Below are positions 27,787 through 37,235 of a stretch of 64,000 bases of DNA, piece by piece. A program made the position numbers and the translations under genes. How positions within the stretch are numbered: position 1 is the stretch's first letter; every line of letters starts with the position of its first letter. A model generated the notes under the pieces. The model did no database searches. It was given only the letters and a program-made list of their open reading frames with translations, and was not told where the DNA came from. Source of the DNA: Streptococcus ovuberis (GTDB lineage Bacteria; Bacillota; Bacilli; Lactobacillales; Streptococcaceae); the NCBI RefSeq assembly GCF_012396585.1, contig NZ_JAAXPR010000007.1, positions 1-64,000 on the forward strand, in the 5' to 3' direction.

Positions 27787-28482
27787 ATGCATAAAATTTT
27801 ATTGGTAGAAGATGATCCGACGATCAGTAACTTGGTCAAGAAAAACTTAGAGCAGTGGGGCTTTGATGTAATAGATATAGCTGATTTCACCCAAGTTTTA
27901 CAGGTTTTTACTCAGACGGAGCCTCATTTAGTTCTATTAGATTTGACCCTACCTTTCTTCAATGGCTATTACTGGTGTCAGGAAATCCGCAAGCTATCAA
28001 AAGTTCCGATTGTCTTTTTATCCTCGCATGACCAGGCGATGGACATTGTCATGGCTATCAATATGGGGGCGGATGATTATGTGACCAAACCTTTTGAAAT
28101 GACTGTGCTCTTGGCTAAAATTCAAGGGATTTTGCGACGGTCTTATGAGTTTGCCGGAGAAGGTGATGCTAGTTTACTGGATTACCAAGGGGTCGTGTTG
28201 GACTTAAAAACCGCTCAGCTTCGCTACCAAGGACAGGCTTTTGACCTGACGAAAAATGAATTTCAGGTGATCCAGGTCTTGTGGCGTCACGGGCAAGAAG
28301 TCGTCAGTCGTGAGGAGTTGATGCAGGCGCTTTGGCATAGCGATGTCTTTATTGATGATAATACGTTAACGGTTAATATGACCCGGCTGCGCAAGAAATT
28401 GAGAGATATTGGTTTGGGTGATCTGATCGTGACTAAGAAAGGATTGGGCTATTGTCTGGCCAAACTGGAGGAAAGAGAGTGA
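27787..28482 (+). CDS. bceR: Response regulator, BceR/OmpR type
   Basis: 231 residues from ATG 27787 (AGAAAGG 6 bases upstream); a longer in-frame ATG at 27754 adds 11 unlikely residues. The receiver domain has the acidic pair EDD near the N-terminus and the phospho-acceptor Asp in HLVLLDLTLP; the C-terminal winged helix includes DLTKNEFQVIQVLWRHG and DNTLTVNMTRLRKKL. It overlaps the kinase start by one base. With the adjacent ABC transporter it forms a Bce-type module sensing antimicrobial peptides such as bacitracin. Confidence 0.9.
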   Translation: MHKILLVEDDPTISNLVKKNLEQWGFDVIDIADFTQVLQVFTQTEPHLVLLDLTLPFFNGYYWCQEIRKLSKVPIVFLSSHDQAMDIVMAINMGADDYVTKPFEMTVLLAKIQGILRRSYEFAGEGDASLLDYQGVVLDLKTAQLRYQGQAFDLTKNEFQVIQVLWRHGQEVVSREELMQALWHSDVFIDDNTLTVNMTRLRKKLRDIGLGDLIVTKKGLGYCLAKLEERE

Positions 28483-29453
28483 TGCAGCGATTTTTAAACG
28501 CTTATTTACGGTCGCGTTTCTTATGGATAGGGAGTGCTGTGTCAGTAGTTTTCTGTCTATTCCTCTTTTCAAAGGTCTTTGAAGCTGTACAAGACCTCCT
28601 TATCTATCAATTGAGCCTTATTGTCCTAATGATTTCCGTGGTAGTTAGCATGGATATAGCGAGGGAATGGCGTAAATTTCGAGACAGTCAAGAGAATCGG
28701 TTACTGGATGAAGCCTTTTTAAGTCCAAGTGAAAGGGTCCTTCAAAGCCAATTGAAGGCTAAACAAGAAGAACTCAAGATGATGCAACTTCGGACAAGAA
28801 AAAATCAAGAAGAGACGATGGATTATTTTACCCTATGGGCACATCAGATTAAAATTCCTCTGACAGCAAGCAACCTTCTCTTGAAAGAATTAAAGAAAGA
28901 GCCGAACGTCAAACAATTAGAGCAGGAATTGTTCCGCCTAGGACAATACGCAGATATGGCTATGGCCTACTTGCGGTTGGAGAGTTTCCATGAGGACTTG
29001 GTGTTGGAGAAGGAGGATGTCCATGTCTTGGTTCGAGAGGTCTTGAAAAAATTTACACTCTTTTTCATTCGCAACTCCCTTCGTTTGGAATTTGCTGATT
29101 TTGAATACTGGGTCGTGACTGATCGCAAATGGCTCATGGTGGTGCTTGAGCAGGTCTTATCCAATGCTATCAAATACACACGATCCGGCACCATTTCGAT
29201 CTATATGAAAGGGGATACTCTCGTCATTGCAGATACGGGTATAGGGATTCAAGTCAGTGATGTGCAGCGTGTCTTTGAACGCGGTTTTTCAGGATTTAAC
29301 GGCCGTGTGAACCAACAGTCATCCGGCCTAGGGCTTTATCTCTCTAAAACCATTATGGAAAAATTAGGACACCAGATTGAATTGACTTCTCAAGTTGGTC
29401 AAGGAACGCAAGTAAAACTGCATTTTCCACAACAAAGTCTGGCTCAAGATTGA
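28482..29453 (+). CDS. bceS: Intramembrane-sensing histidine kinase, BceS type
   Basis: 323 residues from the ATG that overlaps the bceR stop (TGATG). Two N-terminal membrane helices with almost no extracellular loop (about residues 10-60) define the intramembrane-sensing group. The phospho-accepting His is in LWAHQIKIPLTAS; the ATPase has VLSNAIKYTRSG, DTGIGI and SSGLGLYLSKTI. Such kinases sense through the partner BceAB transporter rather than a ligand domain. Confidence 0.9.
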   Translation: MQRFLNAYLRSRFLWIGSAVSVVFCLFLFSKVFEAVQDLLIYQLSLIVLMISVVVSMDIAREWRKFRDSQENRLLDEAFLSPSERVLQSQLKAKQEELKMMQLRTRKNQEETMDYFTLWAHQIKIPLTASNLLLKELKKEPNVKQLEQELFRLGQYADMAMAYLRLESFHEDLVLEKEDVHVLVREVLKKFTLFFIRNSLRLEFADFEYWVVTDRKWLMVVLEQVLSNAIKYTRSGTISIYMKGDTLVIADTGIGIQVSDVQRVFERGFSGFNGRVNQQSSGLGLYLSKTIMEKLGHQIELTSQVGQGTQVKLHFPQQSLAQD

Positions 29454-29456
29454 TAC

Positions 29457-29472
29457 CTTACAAAATTGTAAG
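29457..29472. promoter_or_regulatory. BceR-type operator before bceA
   Basis: CTTACA-AAAT-TGTAAG, a perfect 6 bp inverted repeat with a 4-base spacer. It matches the BceR-box TNACA-N4-TGTAA described in Bacillus. It lies 3 bases after the bceS stop and 105 bases before bceA, consistent with activation of a bceAB promoter. Confidence 0.8.
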
Positions 29473-29577
29473 AATAGACGGACAAAATGAAAGGTAAAGT
29501 TAAGGTAAGAACTCCGAAGATAAGGTAGACTAGTATCAGAACGATGGGAAATCCCCAAATGAGAAAAGGAGAATCTT

Positions 29578-30333
29578 ATGCCACTTTTAGATGTACAGCA
29601 TATTCAAAAAATCTACAAAACACGGTTTTCCAGTAACCAAGTAGAGGCCCTAAAAGACATTCATTTCACGGTTGACGAGGGCGAATACGTCGCCATCATG
29701 GGGGAATCTGGCTCAGGGAAATCGACCCTGCTCAACATCCTAGCCATGTTGGATACACCAACTGCAGGACAAGTCTTGCTCAATGGAATGGACACCCAGT
29801 CCATTAAAGCAAAAGAGGCTTCCGCTTTTCGGCGGGAAAAGTTGGGATTTGTGTTTCAAGATTTTAATTTGCTGGATACGCTCTCTGTTAAAGACAATGT
29901 TCTTTTGCCCTTGGTTTTGTCGCGTCGGCCGATTGGAGAGATGACCAAGCGGCTTCTAGAAGTTCTCAATATGCTTGGGATTGCTAGCCTTAAGGACAAA
30001 ATGCCTTACGAATTATCTGGTGGCCAGAAGCAGCGGGTAGCCGTAGCGCGTGCTATTATTAGTAAACCTGAAATCCTTCTGGCGGATGAGCCGACTGGAG
30101 CTCTAGATTCCAAATCCTCAGCCACCCTCTTGGATGTTTTTGAGACCATCAACCAGACAGGGCAAACCATCCTTATGGTGACCCATTCAACCAGTGCAGC
30201 CAGCCGGGCTAACCGTGTCCTCTTTATCAAGGATGGTAGACTCTACAATCAAATTTTCCGTGGTGACAAGACGGAACGCCAAATGTTCCAGCAGATTTCA
30301 GATACCTTAACCGTTATGGCAGGAGGTGAGTAG
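29578..30333 (+). CDS. bceA: ABC transporter ATPase, BceA type
   Basis: 251 residues of the MacB/LolD-like group. Walker A is GESGSGKST, the signature motif is ELSGGQKQRVAVARA and Walker B is ILLADEPTGALD. With the large permease that follows it forms a detoxification pump that removes cell-wall-binding peptides from their lipid targets and signals to BceS. AAAAGGAG precedes the ATG; the end touches the permease start. Confidence 0.93.
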   Translation: MPLLDVQHIQKIYKTRFSSNQVEALKDIHFTVDEGEYVAIMGESGSGKSTLLNILAMLDTPTAGQVLLNGMDTQSIKAKEASAFRREKLGFVFQDFNLLDTLSVKDNVLLPLVLSRRPIGEMTKRLLEVLNMLGIASLKDKMPYELSGGQKQRVAVARAIISKPEILLADEPTGALDSKSSATLLDVFETINQTGQTILMVTHSTSAASRANRVLFIKDGRLYNQIFRGDKTERQMFQQISDTLTVMAGGE

Positions 30334-30334
30334 C

Positions 30335-32350
30335 ATGTTTGGATTGATTCGCCAACTGGCTGTCAGCAACCTTCTCAAAAATCGCTCCCTCTATTACCCT
30401 TTTGTGCTTGCGACCAGCTTAACCATTGCCATTTTTTACATCTTTATGTCCTTGACGTTTAACCCTGGCCTCCAAGAAGTTTATGGCGGTGCTCAAGTGA
30501 TTATGATATTAGGCCTGGGCTCCTTTATTGTCGCAGTAGCTTCTCTTGCCATCATCCTTTATGCTAATAGCTTTGTCATGAAAAATCGTACCAAGGAATT
30601 GGGGCTTTATGAGATTCTAGGGCTGAACAAAGGCCATCTAGTTCAGATGGTAGGATTAGAGTTGCTCTTATTTGGAGTGATGAGTACAGGCCTTGGTCTT
30701 GGGTTAGGGCTTCTTCTGGACCAGCTGATTTATGCTATTCTCCTAAAAATGATGGATTGGCCTGTCGTTTTAGCATCAACCTTCCAGTGGTCGAGTGTGC
30801 TTGCGACTATGATATTGTTTGCTGGGATTTTCTTTGTCACTTTTCTTCTCAATGGGGTTAAGCTGATTCGCCTCAAGGCTTTAGAATTAAACAAAGAAAG
30901 CAAAAAAGGAGAGAAAAAAGGACGTTTTCTGGGCTTACAGACTTTTCTAGGACTTGGTCTTTTAGGCGCTGGCTACTATATGGCCAATACCGTCAAAGAT
31001 CCTGTGGCAGCAATCAGCATGTTCTTTATCGCTGTCCTTCTCGTAATGGCTGCGACCTACCTACTCTTTAATGCCGGCATAACAGTCTTCCTTCGTTTTT
31101 TGAAAAAACGTGAGAACTATTATTACCAGCCAAAAAACTTTATTTCGACTTCTAACCTGATCTTTCGGATGAAGAAAAATGCTGCTGGTCTTGCGACGAT
31201 TGCCATCTTGTCCACCATGGTCTTGGTCACCATGGCCGGAGGGAGTAGCATCTACATCGGAACCAATAGCTTCGTTGAAAAGAGCAATCCGCATGACATT
31301 GCCTTGTTGAAGTTGGCCAAAGAGCCGCAGGATACAACAGCATTAAGTGATTTATCCCGTCTCTTGGATGACTTTAAAGAGCAAGAGCAGATGCCTACGA
31401 CCAAGCAAGTCGCTTACAGCTATGTCATGGGTTCTATCGCAAAGATGGAGGGCAATACGCTCATTCCCTACAACGCTGAAACACGTGGTCTGCCAGAAGG
31501 GGCCATCTTTATGGTTGGGACTGGCGATTACCAGGCTATGACAGGGGAGCGGGTCGAGCTGAAAGAGGGAGAGGCCATGCTCCGAGTGGAAGGGCATCAG
31601 ATAGATAAGAACCAGCCCTTTGTCTTGGATGGTCAGGCTTTCCAGATTATTGAAGAAGATGTGCAAAACTTTATCAAGGGCAATGTCTCAGATAATCTAG
31701 CAGGGATTTTCAGCAAGAATGTCTATATGGTTGTCGCAGATGCTGAAGAGGTCCTCAAAACATTACCGAGCTATGACCTCACTAGCGACCAGTTGACCGG
31801 TCTGACTCAGTATTATTATGCTGGTTTGGACACTGATTTATCATTAGAGCGACAATTAGCCCTTGAAGAACCGCTCAATGCCTTCATCAAGGAGAGGTTC
31901 CCGGAACAGATAGAAGTGTATAGTTCTTTTCGGGCACGCAATCAAAAAGAAATCACAACCCTTTTTGGTTCTCTCTTCTTTATCGGTATGCTCTTGACCG
32001 TCATCTTTATGCTTGGGACAGTCCTTGTTATCTACTACAAGCAGGTATCTGAAGGCTACGAGGATCGGGAAAATTTTGTCATCTTGCAAAAAGTTGGTTT
32101 GGATGAAGATCAGGCCCGTCAAACAATCCGTAAGCAAGTGTTGGTTGTCTTCTTGCTCCCCTTAACTTGTGCATTTGTCCACCTGACAGCTGCCTTTCAG
32201 ATGCTGGATAAGATTTTGCACCTATTTGTCCCTATGTCAACTTTGCAAATTATGCAAGTGACCCTAGGGGTCTGCACTATTTTCCTAGTGGTTTATCTGG
32301 CTGTTTTCGCTATTACCTCACGTAGTTACCGCAAAATTGTTAGTCAGTAA
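30335..32350 (+). CDS. bceB: ABC transporter permease, BceB/FtsX type
   Basis: 671 residues from ATG 30335, with AGGAGG at 30321-30326; the GTG at 30326 lies in that site. About ten membrane segments flank a large extracellular domain (roughly residues 315-530), the BceB hallmark. FtsX-type segments include SLAIILYANSFVMKNRTKELG near the N-terminus. The extracellular domain determines peptide specificity; the actual peptide cannot be inferred from sequence. Confidence 0.92.
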   Translation: MFGLIRQLAVSNLLKNRSLYYPFVLATSLTIAIFYIFMSLTFNPGLQEVYGGAQVIMILGLGSFIVAVASLAIILYANSFVMKNRTKELGLYEILGLNKGHLVQMVGLELLLFGVMSTGLGLGLGLLLDQLIYAILLKMMDWPVVLASTFQWSSVLATMILFAGIFFVTFLLNGVKLIRLKALELNKESKKGEKKGRFLGLQTFLGLGLLGAGYYMANTVKDPVAAISMFFIAVLLVMAATYLLFNAGITVFLRFLKKRENYYYQPKNFISTSNLIFRMKKNAAGLATIAILSTMVLVTMAGGSSIYIGTNSFVEKSNPHDIALLKLAKEPQDTTALSDLSRLLDDFKEQEQMPTTKQVAYSYVMGSIAKMEGNTLIPYNAETRGLPEGAIFMVGTGDYQAMTGERVELKEGEAMLRVEGHQIDKNQPFVLDGQAFQIIEEDVQNFIKGNVSDNLAGIFSKNVYMVVADAEEVLKTLPSYDLTSDQLTGLTQYYYAGLDTDLSLERQLALEEPLNAFIKERFPEQIEVYSSFRARNQKEITTLFGSLFFIGMLLTVIFMLGTVLVIYYKQVSEGYEDRENFVILQKVGLDEDQARQTIRKQVLVVFLLPLTCAFVHLTAAFQMLDKILHLFVPMSTLQIMQVTLGVCTIFLVVYLAVFAITSRSYRKIVSQ

Positions 32351-32409
32351 GTCAGTCATATGTTTTGTTAAGGAAAATAAACTGGGCAATAGGTCCAGCC
32401 TAAATTGAA

Positions 32410-32447
32410 GAGTCTGAGAAAACTTTTGTTCTCAGGCTCTTTATCTT
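32410..32447 (+). terminator. Terminator of the bceAB transcript
   Basis: GAGTCTGAGAA (32410-32420) pairs with TTCTCAGGCTC (32429-32439) with one G-U pair and an 8-base loop, followed by TTTATCTT. It lies 60 bases after bceB. Confidence 0.85.
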
Positions 32448-32881
32448 CCGTCTTAATAAGAAACGCCAGTAAGTCTCTGTTAAGTGTTCTAAAAAGTGGT
32501 CAATATTTAAAGCAGGCAGTTTCTTACAGCTATATAAAAGGTATTTTTGCTTTTTCAATTGCCTTGAAGTCTTTCTCGGTGTAGCTGCAAATGTGCCAAT
32601 TCAGAAAATTTAAGGGAAAAGAGAGAAGAGCACAAATGAGAAGCCTGATAAATAACGATAAAGTAGCGCGAAAACATACTCTAAATGGGCACTATGGAAA
32701 TGATAGGATAGCCATTGCGCAATCACAACTTCTCAAGGCATAAGATTTTCAACATTTTTTCAGCGATAGAAAGTATCTGCCGTAGCTTTATTTTTGTTAA
32801 ATACTCAATCAAGTTTATTGGAAGCATAAAGAAATTCAAGTATGTAGTGGTAATAGTCGTATAAAGATAAATCTCATATAG
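32448..32881. other. About 430 bp with no gene seen
   Basis: Between the bceAB terminator and a coding relic. No frame with start and ribosome site, no recognisable RNA gene, no clear repeat. Confidence 0.5.
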
Positions 32882-33094
32882 AGCTCAGATTTAGGATACT
32901 ACATTAGTCATACATCTCATTGGACAAAAGAAAGAGATGTTCCTGCTTATCCCGCTCAAAAATGGCAATGTGATCTTTGTGAACTTTGGGAAAACGTATT
33001 TCATTAGCCAGTTGTTCAAAATATTAAACTGGAAAGCACTGAAAACTTGGATGAATTTCTTAAAACCTGGCCTTACTCATATAGCCAGTCGTAA
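32882..33094 (+). pseudogene. Protein-coding relic, function unknown
   Basis: One frame reads 70 codons from 32882 to the TAA at 33092-33094 with a single in-frame TAG (33005-33007). The translation is rich in Trp, His, Tyr and Cys and looks like real protein (QKWQCDLCELWENVFH, then after the stop VQNIKLESTENLDEFLKTW). It has no start codon or ribosome site, so it is a decayed C-terminal remnant. I do not recognise the family. A 77-codon frame in another register (32937-33170) is judged spurious. Confidence 0.4.
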
Positions 33095-33102
33095 GAATGA
33101 AG

Positions 33103-33140
33103 AAAATGCATGCAACTTTTTGAGTTACATGCATTTTTTA
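33103..33140. terminator. Bidirectional terminator before the PTS genes
   Basis: AAAATGCATG (33103-33112) pairs with CATGCATTTT (33128-33137), extended inwards past one mismatch, and is flanked by A-rich and T-rich tracts on both sides. On the minus strand it lies 89 bases after the IIA stop and can end the PTS transcript. Confidence 0.8.
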
Positions 33141-33228
33141 GAGTTTTTCTTAAAGAACCTTAACAATTAGTGATAATCATTTCATCTTGCCAACTTTATA
33201 CCACAATTTTCCATGCAGCTGTTATGTA

Positions 33229-33756
33229 TTATCGCTTAAGTGCTAGTAAATGATCGCCGACCTCAACTGTTTTTGTTTGGCTTGGTAAAATTTCCTTATA
33301 GTCCGCTGAGTTGGTAATGATGACCATCGTTGTTGCTTCCAGACCAGCAGTCCCAATCTTATCCAGATCAAAAACTCCTAACTTGTCCCCTGCTTTGACT
33401 GGCATACCTTCTGTGACTAATCGTTCAAAACCATCTCCTTCCATTGAAACCGTATCAATCCCAATATGAAGTAAAATCTCAGCTCCATGAACTGTCTTTA
33501 AACCATAGGCATGTCCCGTCTCAAAAGCAATCGTTACCTCTGCATCTGCAGGTGCATAAAGCACTCCTTGTTTTGGTTGGATAGCAATTCCTTGCCCCAT
33601 CATACCAGAGGAAAAAACTGGGTCATTAACTTTTGCTAAGTCCACCAATTGTCCACTTACAGGAGATAGGATGATGTCTTCATTTTGCATAACCTCAGTG
33701 GAAGCTGTTGAGGTTTTTCCTTTTGAAAACCAACGTGAAAAAAAGCTTTCTGTCAT
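33229..33756 (-). CDS. PTS glucose-type EIIA protein
   Basis: 175 residues. The EIIA-Glc domain includes PVSGQLVDL, GQGIAIQP and HAYGLKTVHGAEILLHIGID, with His82 and the phospho-accepting His97. It carries phosphate from HPr to the IIB domain of the upstream-encoded IICB protein. It is the last gene of the minus-strand operon, 50 bases after the phosphatase gene. Confidence 0.93.
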   Translation of the reverse strand: MTESFFSRWFSKGKTSTASTEVMQNEDIILSPVSGQLVDLAKVNDPVFSSGMMGQGIAIQPKQGVLYAPADAEVTIAFETGHAYGLKTVHGAEILLHIGIDTVSMEGDGFERLVTEGMPVKAGDKLGVFDLDKIGTAGLEATTMVIITNSADYKEILPSQTKTVEVGDHLLALKR

Positions 33757-33806
33757 AATAAATTCCTCTGCTCTCGTTTTTAATCCTTGTCATAATACTA
33801 TTGGGG

Positions 33807-34589
33807 TTACAAATTATAATTAGTCTGAGCAAGTGTCTCTAAAAAGTGTTGTGCAGCTAATGCAAATGAATCAAAAACATATGTTGCTTCAGTTTGTACT
33901 TGCTTAGGTGCTGATGACATGCAATAAGAAATATCTGCTGCTTGAAACATGGAAATATCATTTCCTGAGTCACCAAAAGCAACAATCAAATCATAATCAG
34001 ACTTCAACAGCTCAAGACTGCTACCTTTTGAAATTCCTGTAGCAGTGACTTCAATGCGTGTAGCTCCAGCTTTGAAAACTTCTAAGTGCGGAAATTGTAA
34101 CTGCAAATGTTTGAAATAAACTGCCCCCAACTCTTTTTTCGGTCTCACATTAAATTTATAAATCGTTTTAGTTTTGAGTATGTCAAACGGATTGCTCAAA
34201 GAGAGCAAATCCATATTCCAAAGATGTTCAGCATGTTCATGAACAAAATTACCAATCCTTGATTGACCATCTAGGGCGTCAAAAATAAGATTTTCTTGTT
34301 TGAGATAGGCTAAGAGGTCATGAACATCTTTTTGGACAAGAGGCCGAGAAAAAATCACTCTATCTTCTGACTCAACTAAAGCACCGTTAAACCCAATCAA
34401 ATGTTTGAATTTAATGTTATTTTTCTGAGAAATATAATGAATCTCTTCAACGGAACGCCCTGTTGCCACAGAGAAATCACCGATGGAACAAAGCTGGTAA
34501 CAAGCCTGCAAATCCTCACTATCTACATCAACTGAGTTTTTCACAAAAGTACCATCAAGGTCTGTCACACATAGAATACGGCGTGCCAT
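33807..34589 (-). CDS. HAD-family (Cof-type) sugar-phosphate phosphatase
   Basis: 260 residues from the ATG one base after the IICB stop; a GTG four codons earlier overlaps that gene. Motif I is CVTDLDGTF (two catalytic Asp), motif IV is VAFGDSGNDISMF, and a Cof-type C2 cap lies between. A phosphatase inside a PTS operon suggests dephosphorylation of the imported sugar phosphate, but the substrate is not known. Cof proteins often act on several hexose phosphates. Confidence 0.85.
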   Translation of the reverse strand: MARRILCVTDLDGTFVKNSVDVDSEDLQACYQLCSIGDFSVATGRSVEEIHYISQKNNIKFKHLIGFNGALVESEDRVIFSRPLVQKDVHDLLAYLKQENLIFDALDGQSRIGNFVHEHAEHLWNMDLLSLSNPFDILKTKTIYKFNVRPKKELGAVYFKHLQLQFPHLEVFKAGATRIEVTATGISKGSSLELLKSDYDLIVAFGDSGNDISMFQAADISYCMSSAPKQVQTEATYVFDSFALAAQHFLETLAQTNYNL

Positions 34590-34590
34590 C

Positions 34591-36279
34591 CTACTCACCA
34601 ATCCCTAATATTTCTTGAATTTCCATCTTTAATACATTAGCGTAAGCACCGTAGATAGATTGCATCTGCATCCCATTCTCTGCAAAACCAAGAGCCTCAT
34701 ATTTTTTGAGGATCGTATCTTTATCCACAAGCGATTTATCCTTGACATCTATACGCAAGCGGGTAATACAGGCGTTTACGTCAACAATGTTCTCAGGTCC
34801 ACCATGTGCTTCGATTAAACCAAGGGCTTGCTGATGTGTTTTTTCTTGCTTGCTGAGTGGTTTTTCAGAAGGGTTTTCATTTGTCTGACTAGCATGTTCT
34901 TCTTTACCAACAGATTGAATTTTCAAACCGTATTTTCCACGGGCTTCTTCTTTGGTAGCCAAACGAACTTCATCAATATCTTCACGGCCAGGTGTTTTAA
35001 AATTAAATTTGATAATCATAAATTTGAAAACAAAATAGTAAATGAAGAAATATGGAATTCCCACAAGGAAAACAAGCCACCAATGTGTTTTAGGCCCTTG
35101 TAAAACTCCGTAAATAATCAAATTGATTAAACCATGACCTGTAGGAGTTGCAACACCTGCTCCCAACATATGCATAACAAATAATGCTGAACCAGCAATC
35201 ACTGCGTGAACAGCATATAGCATTGGTGCGACAAATAAGAAGGTAAATTCAATTGGCTCCGTGATACCTGTTAAGAAAGAAGTTGCTGCTGCAGCAAAAA
35301 GAAGAGAGCCAGCCATTTTTTGTTTTTCAGGTGTCGCTGTTTTATACATTGCGTATGCTGCCCCGGACAACCCAAACATGAAGTAAACAAATTTACCGCC
35401 ATTAAAGCGTGTAATAGCTGGATCAATTGAATGGATAGTTGAGTCTGCCAATGATGCAATGTAAGCATTCACCGTTCCCACAACATGCTGACCGTTAATA
35501 ATCCACGATCCCCCTAATTCTGTTGTACGCACCGGCCAATTTAGACCATGATGGAGCCCAAATGGTAATAAAGCGCGTTCAATCAAACCATAAAGGAAAG
35601 TCCCGATTGGTCCAGATTTCAAAATCATCACTGATAAGGCACTAATTCCTACTTGAATCGTTGGCCATATAAAGAAGACACCTGTAGCAACAAATGTCAT
35701 TACTACCATTGTCACAATAGGGACGAAACGTGGACCACTAAAGAAACCAATGACTGTTGGCAGTTCTTGTTTAACCGCCCATTTATGCACAAAATAGACT
35801 GTAAGTCCAGCAATAATCCCCCCAAAGACACTCAGATCCATTGTTTGAATTCCGAGGACCTTTGTTTGCATGGCGTTGGCCATGAGCAATTTTGCTTGGA
35901 CTTTATCAACACCAGCTGTATCAACTAACTGTCCTGTCGTAGTTAATAAGAAGTTAAGAATATAGTGTAAGACAATAAATCCAAGCAAGCCAGATAAAGC
36001 CGCAGAACCTTTTTCACGTTTGGCTAATCCAACTGCTACCCCTACAGCAAAGATAACAGGTAAGTTATTAAAGGCTGTATCTCCCAATACAATAAAAAGT
36101 TTCATAATGAATTGGAAGATGTTATTCGTCAGAATTGGAAACATGTTCAATGTGTTTTCATTTGTAAAGGCAGTACCAATGCCCTTTATAATTCCTGCTC
36201 CCGGTAAAACTGAAACAGGTAATAAAAACGACCGCCCAAATTGCTCAAATGCAGAGATTAGTTTATTTTTCTCTTTCAT
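34591..36279 (-). CDS. PTS sugar transporter EIICB, glucose/maltose superfamily
   Basis: 562 residues. The N-terminal IIC domain has about ten membrane segments with LPFGLHHGLNWP and GITEPIEFTFLFVAP; the C-terminal IIB domain has the phosphocysteine Cys504 in VNACITRLRIDV. The overall form resembles MalX/AglA-type alpha-glucoside or maltose carriers, but specificity cannot be fixed from sequence. It relies on the separate EIIA downstream. Divergent from an RpiR regulator. Confidence 0.9.
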   Translation of the reverse strand: MKEKNKLISAFEQFGRSFLLPVSVLPGAGIIKGIGTAFTNENTLNMFPILTNNIFQFIMKLFIVLGDTAFNNLPVIFAVGVAVGLAKREKGSAALSGLLGFIVLHYILNFLLTTTGQLVDTAGVDKVQAKLLMANAMQTKVLGIQTMDLSVFGGIIAGLTVYFVHKWAVKQELPTVIGFFSGPRFVPIVTMVVMTFVATGVFFIWPTIQVGISALSVMILKSGPIGTFLYGLIERALLPFGLHHGLNWPVRTTELGGSWIINGQHVVGTVNAYIASLADSTIHSIDPAITRFNGGKFVYFMFGLSGAAYAMYKTATPEKQKMAGSLLFAAAATSFLTGITEPIEFTFLFVAPMLYAVHAVIAGSALFVMHMLGAGVATPTGHGLINLIIYGVLQGPKTHWWLVFLVGIPYFFIYYFVFKFMIIKFNFKTPGREDIDEVRLATKEEARGKYGLKIQSVGKEEHASQTNENPSEKPLSKQEKTHQQALGLIEAHGGPENIVDVNACITRLRIDVKDKSLVDKDTILKKYEALGFAENGMQMQSIYGAYANVLKMEIQEILGIGE

Positions 36280-36329
36280 TTTTAGCCTCCTATATATTTT
36301 TTACACATTCATTTTAACAAACATTCTCT

Positions 36330-36402
36330 AAAAAACGTTTTTTTCGAACAATTTTCCTATCTTGAATGTTTTTTACTTTTAGGGTAAAATTTTACTAGTA
36401 AA
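36330..36402. promoter_or_regulatory. Palindromes in the PTS/RpiR divergent region
   Basis: Two perfect palindromes lie between the divergent genes: AAAAAACGTTTTTT (36330-36343) and TTTACTAGTAAA (36391-36402), the second nested in the imperfect arms AGGGTAAAAT/ATTTTATCCC. They are candidate operators for the RpiR regulator. No published consensus is claimed. Confidence 0.45.
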
Positions 36403-36482
36403 TCATTTTATCCCAAACATTTTTAGTTGACTTATCTGTCAATTTGCTAAAAGAGCTAACTGTATTAGCAAAAGAGGTACTT

Positions 36483-37235
36483 ATGTTTTTAAACAATTTA
36501 AAGAAAAATTATGAGAAACTTTCGATAAATGAACAGGAAGTAATTGATTATTTGATGCGTCAAGAAGAAGTTGAGACGATCACCTTGAAAACCATCTGCG
36601 CAGACCTCTATACTTCCAGTTCAACAGTCGTCCGCGCTTGTAAAAAAATGGGATATCGGACCTATAACGAGTTAAAATATGATTTAAGGTTATCAAAAGA
36701 ACTACGAAGTGCCCTAGCAAAACGCGAACAGAACTCTTTTGAGCAAGTCAAAAATCAGCTAAACGTTGAATTCCAGCAGACCTTAGCCATTTTGACAGAG
36801 GAAGATTTTAATATCTTTGCTAACTGTCTTTTGAATGCGAGACGAATATTCTGTATCGGTGTCGGTTCGAGTTATATGGCTATGGCTGATTTTAATCGAA
36901 AATTAAAATTAATTAATGTGTGGTCAAATGACTATTTTGAGCAGCATAGCATTAAACGAATTAAAGATATTTCAACACAGGAGGATGTTATTTTAGTATT
37001 CTCCTTGGGGGGAAATAGCCAAGAAGTCAATGAAAGTATTTTAGCTGCTAAACGAAATGGAACTCTCATATTGTCTATCACCACACTTGGAAATAGCCTA
37101 TTATCCAAGATTAGTGACCATGTCATCTATATTTATGATGCGCCTAAAAAGCGTGAAAAATTACGTTCACGCTTAATGTTTAATCTTGTCAGTACACTGT
37201 TGTTTGAAGTGGTTCTTAGCAAAATAAAAAATTAG
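36483..37235 (+). CDS. RpiR-family transcriptional regulator
   Basis: 250 residues from ATG 36483 (AAAGAGG 5 bases upstream; a TTG 39 bases earlier has no site). The N-terminal helix-turn-helix includes TLKTICADLYTSSSTVVRACKKMGY; the C-terminal SIS domain includes IFCIGVGSSYMAMADFNRKL and VILVFSLGGNSQEV, which binds sugar phosphates. It is divergent from the PTS operon and probably controls it in response to the phosphorylated sugar. Confidence 0.9.
   Translation: MFLNNLKKNYEKLSINEQEVIDYLMRQEEVETITLKTICADLYTSSSTVVRACKKMGYRTYNELKYDLRLSKELRSALAKREQNSFEQVKNQLNVEFQQTLAILTEEDFNIFANCLLNARRIFCIGVGSSYMAMADFNRKLKLINVWSNDYFEQHSIKRIKDISTQEDVILVFSLGGNSQEVNESILAAKRNGTLILSITTLGNSLLSKISDHVIYIYDAPKKREKLRSRLMFNLVSTLLFEVVLSKIKN

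Noticed and set aside
32937-33170. 77-codon plus-strand frame starting MFLLIPLKNGN
   Set aside because: It runs through a strong bidirectional terminator, has no good ribosome site, and a different frame over the same bases shows more protein-like composition.
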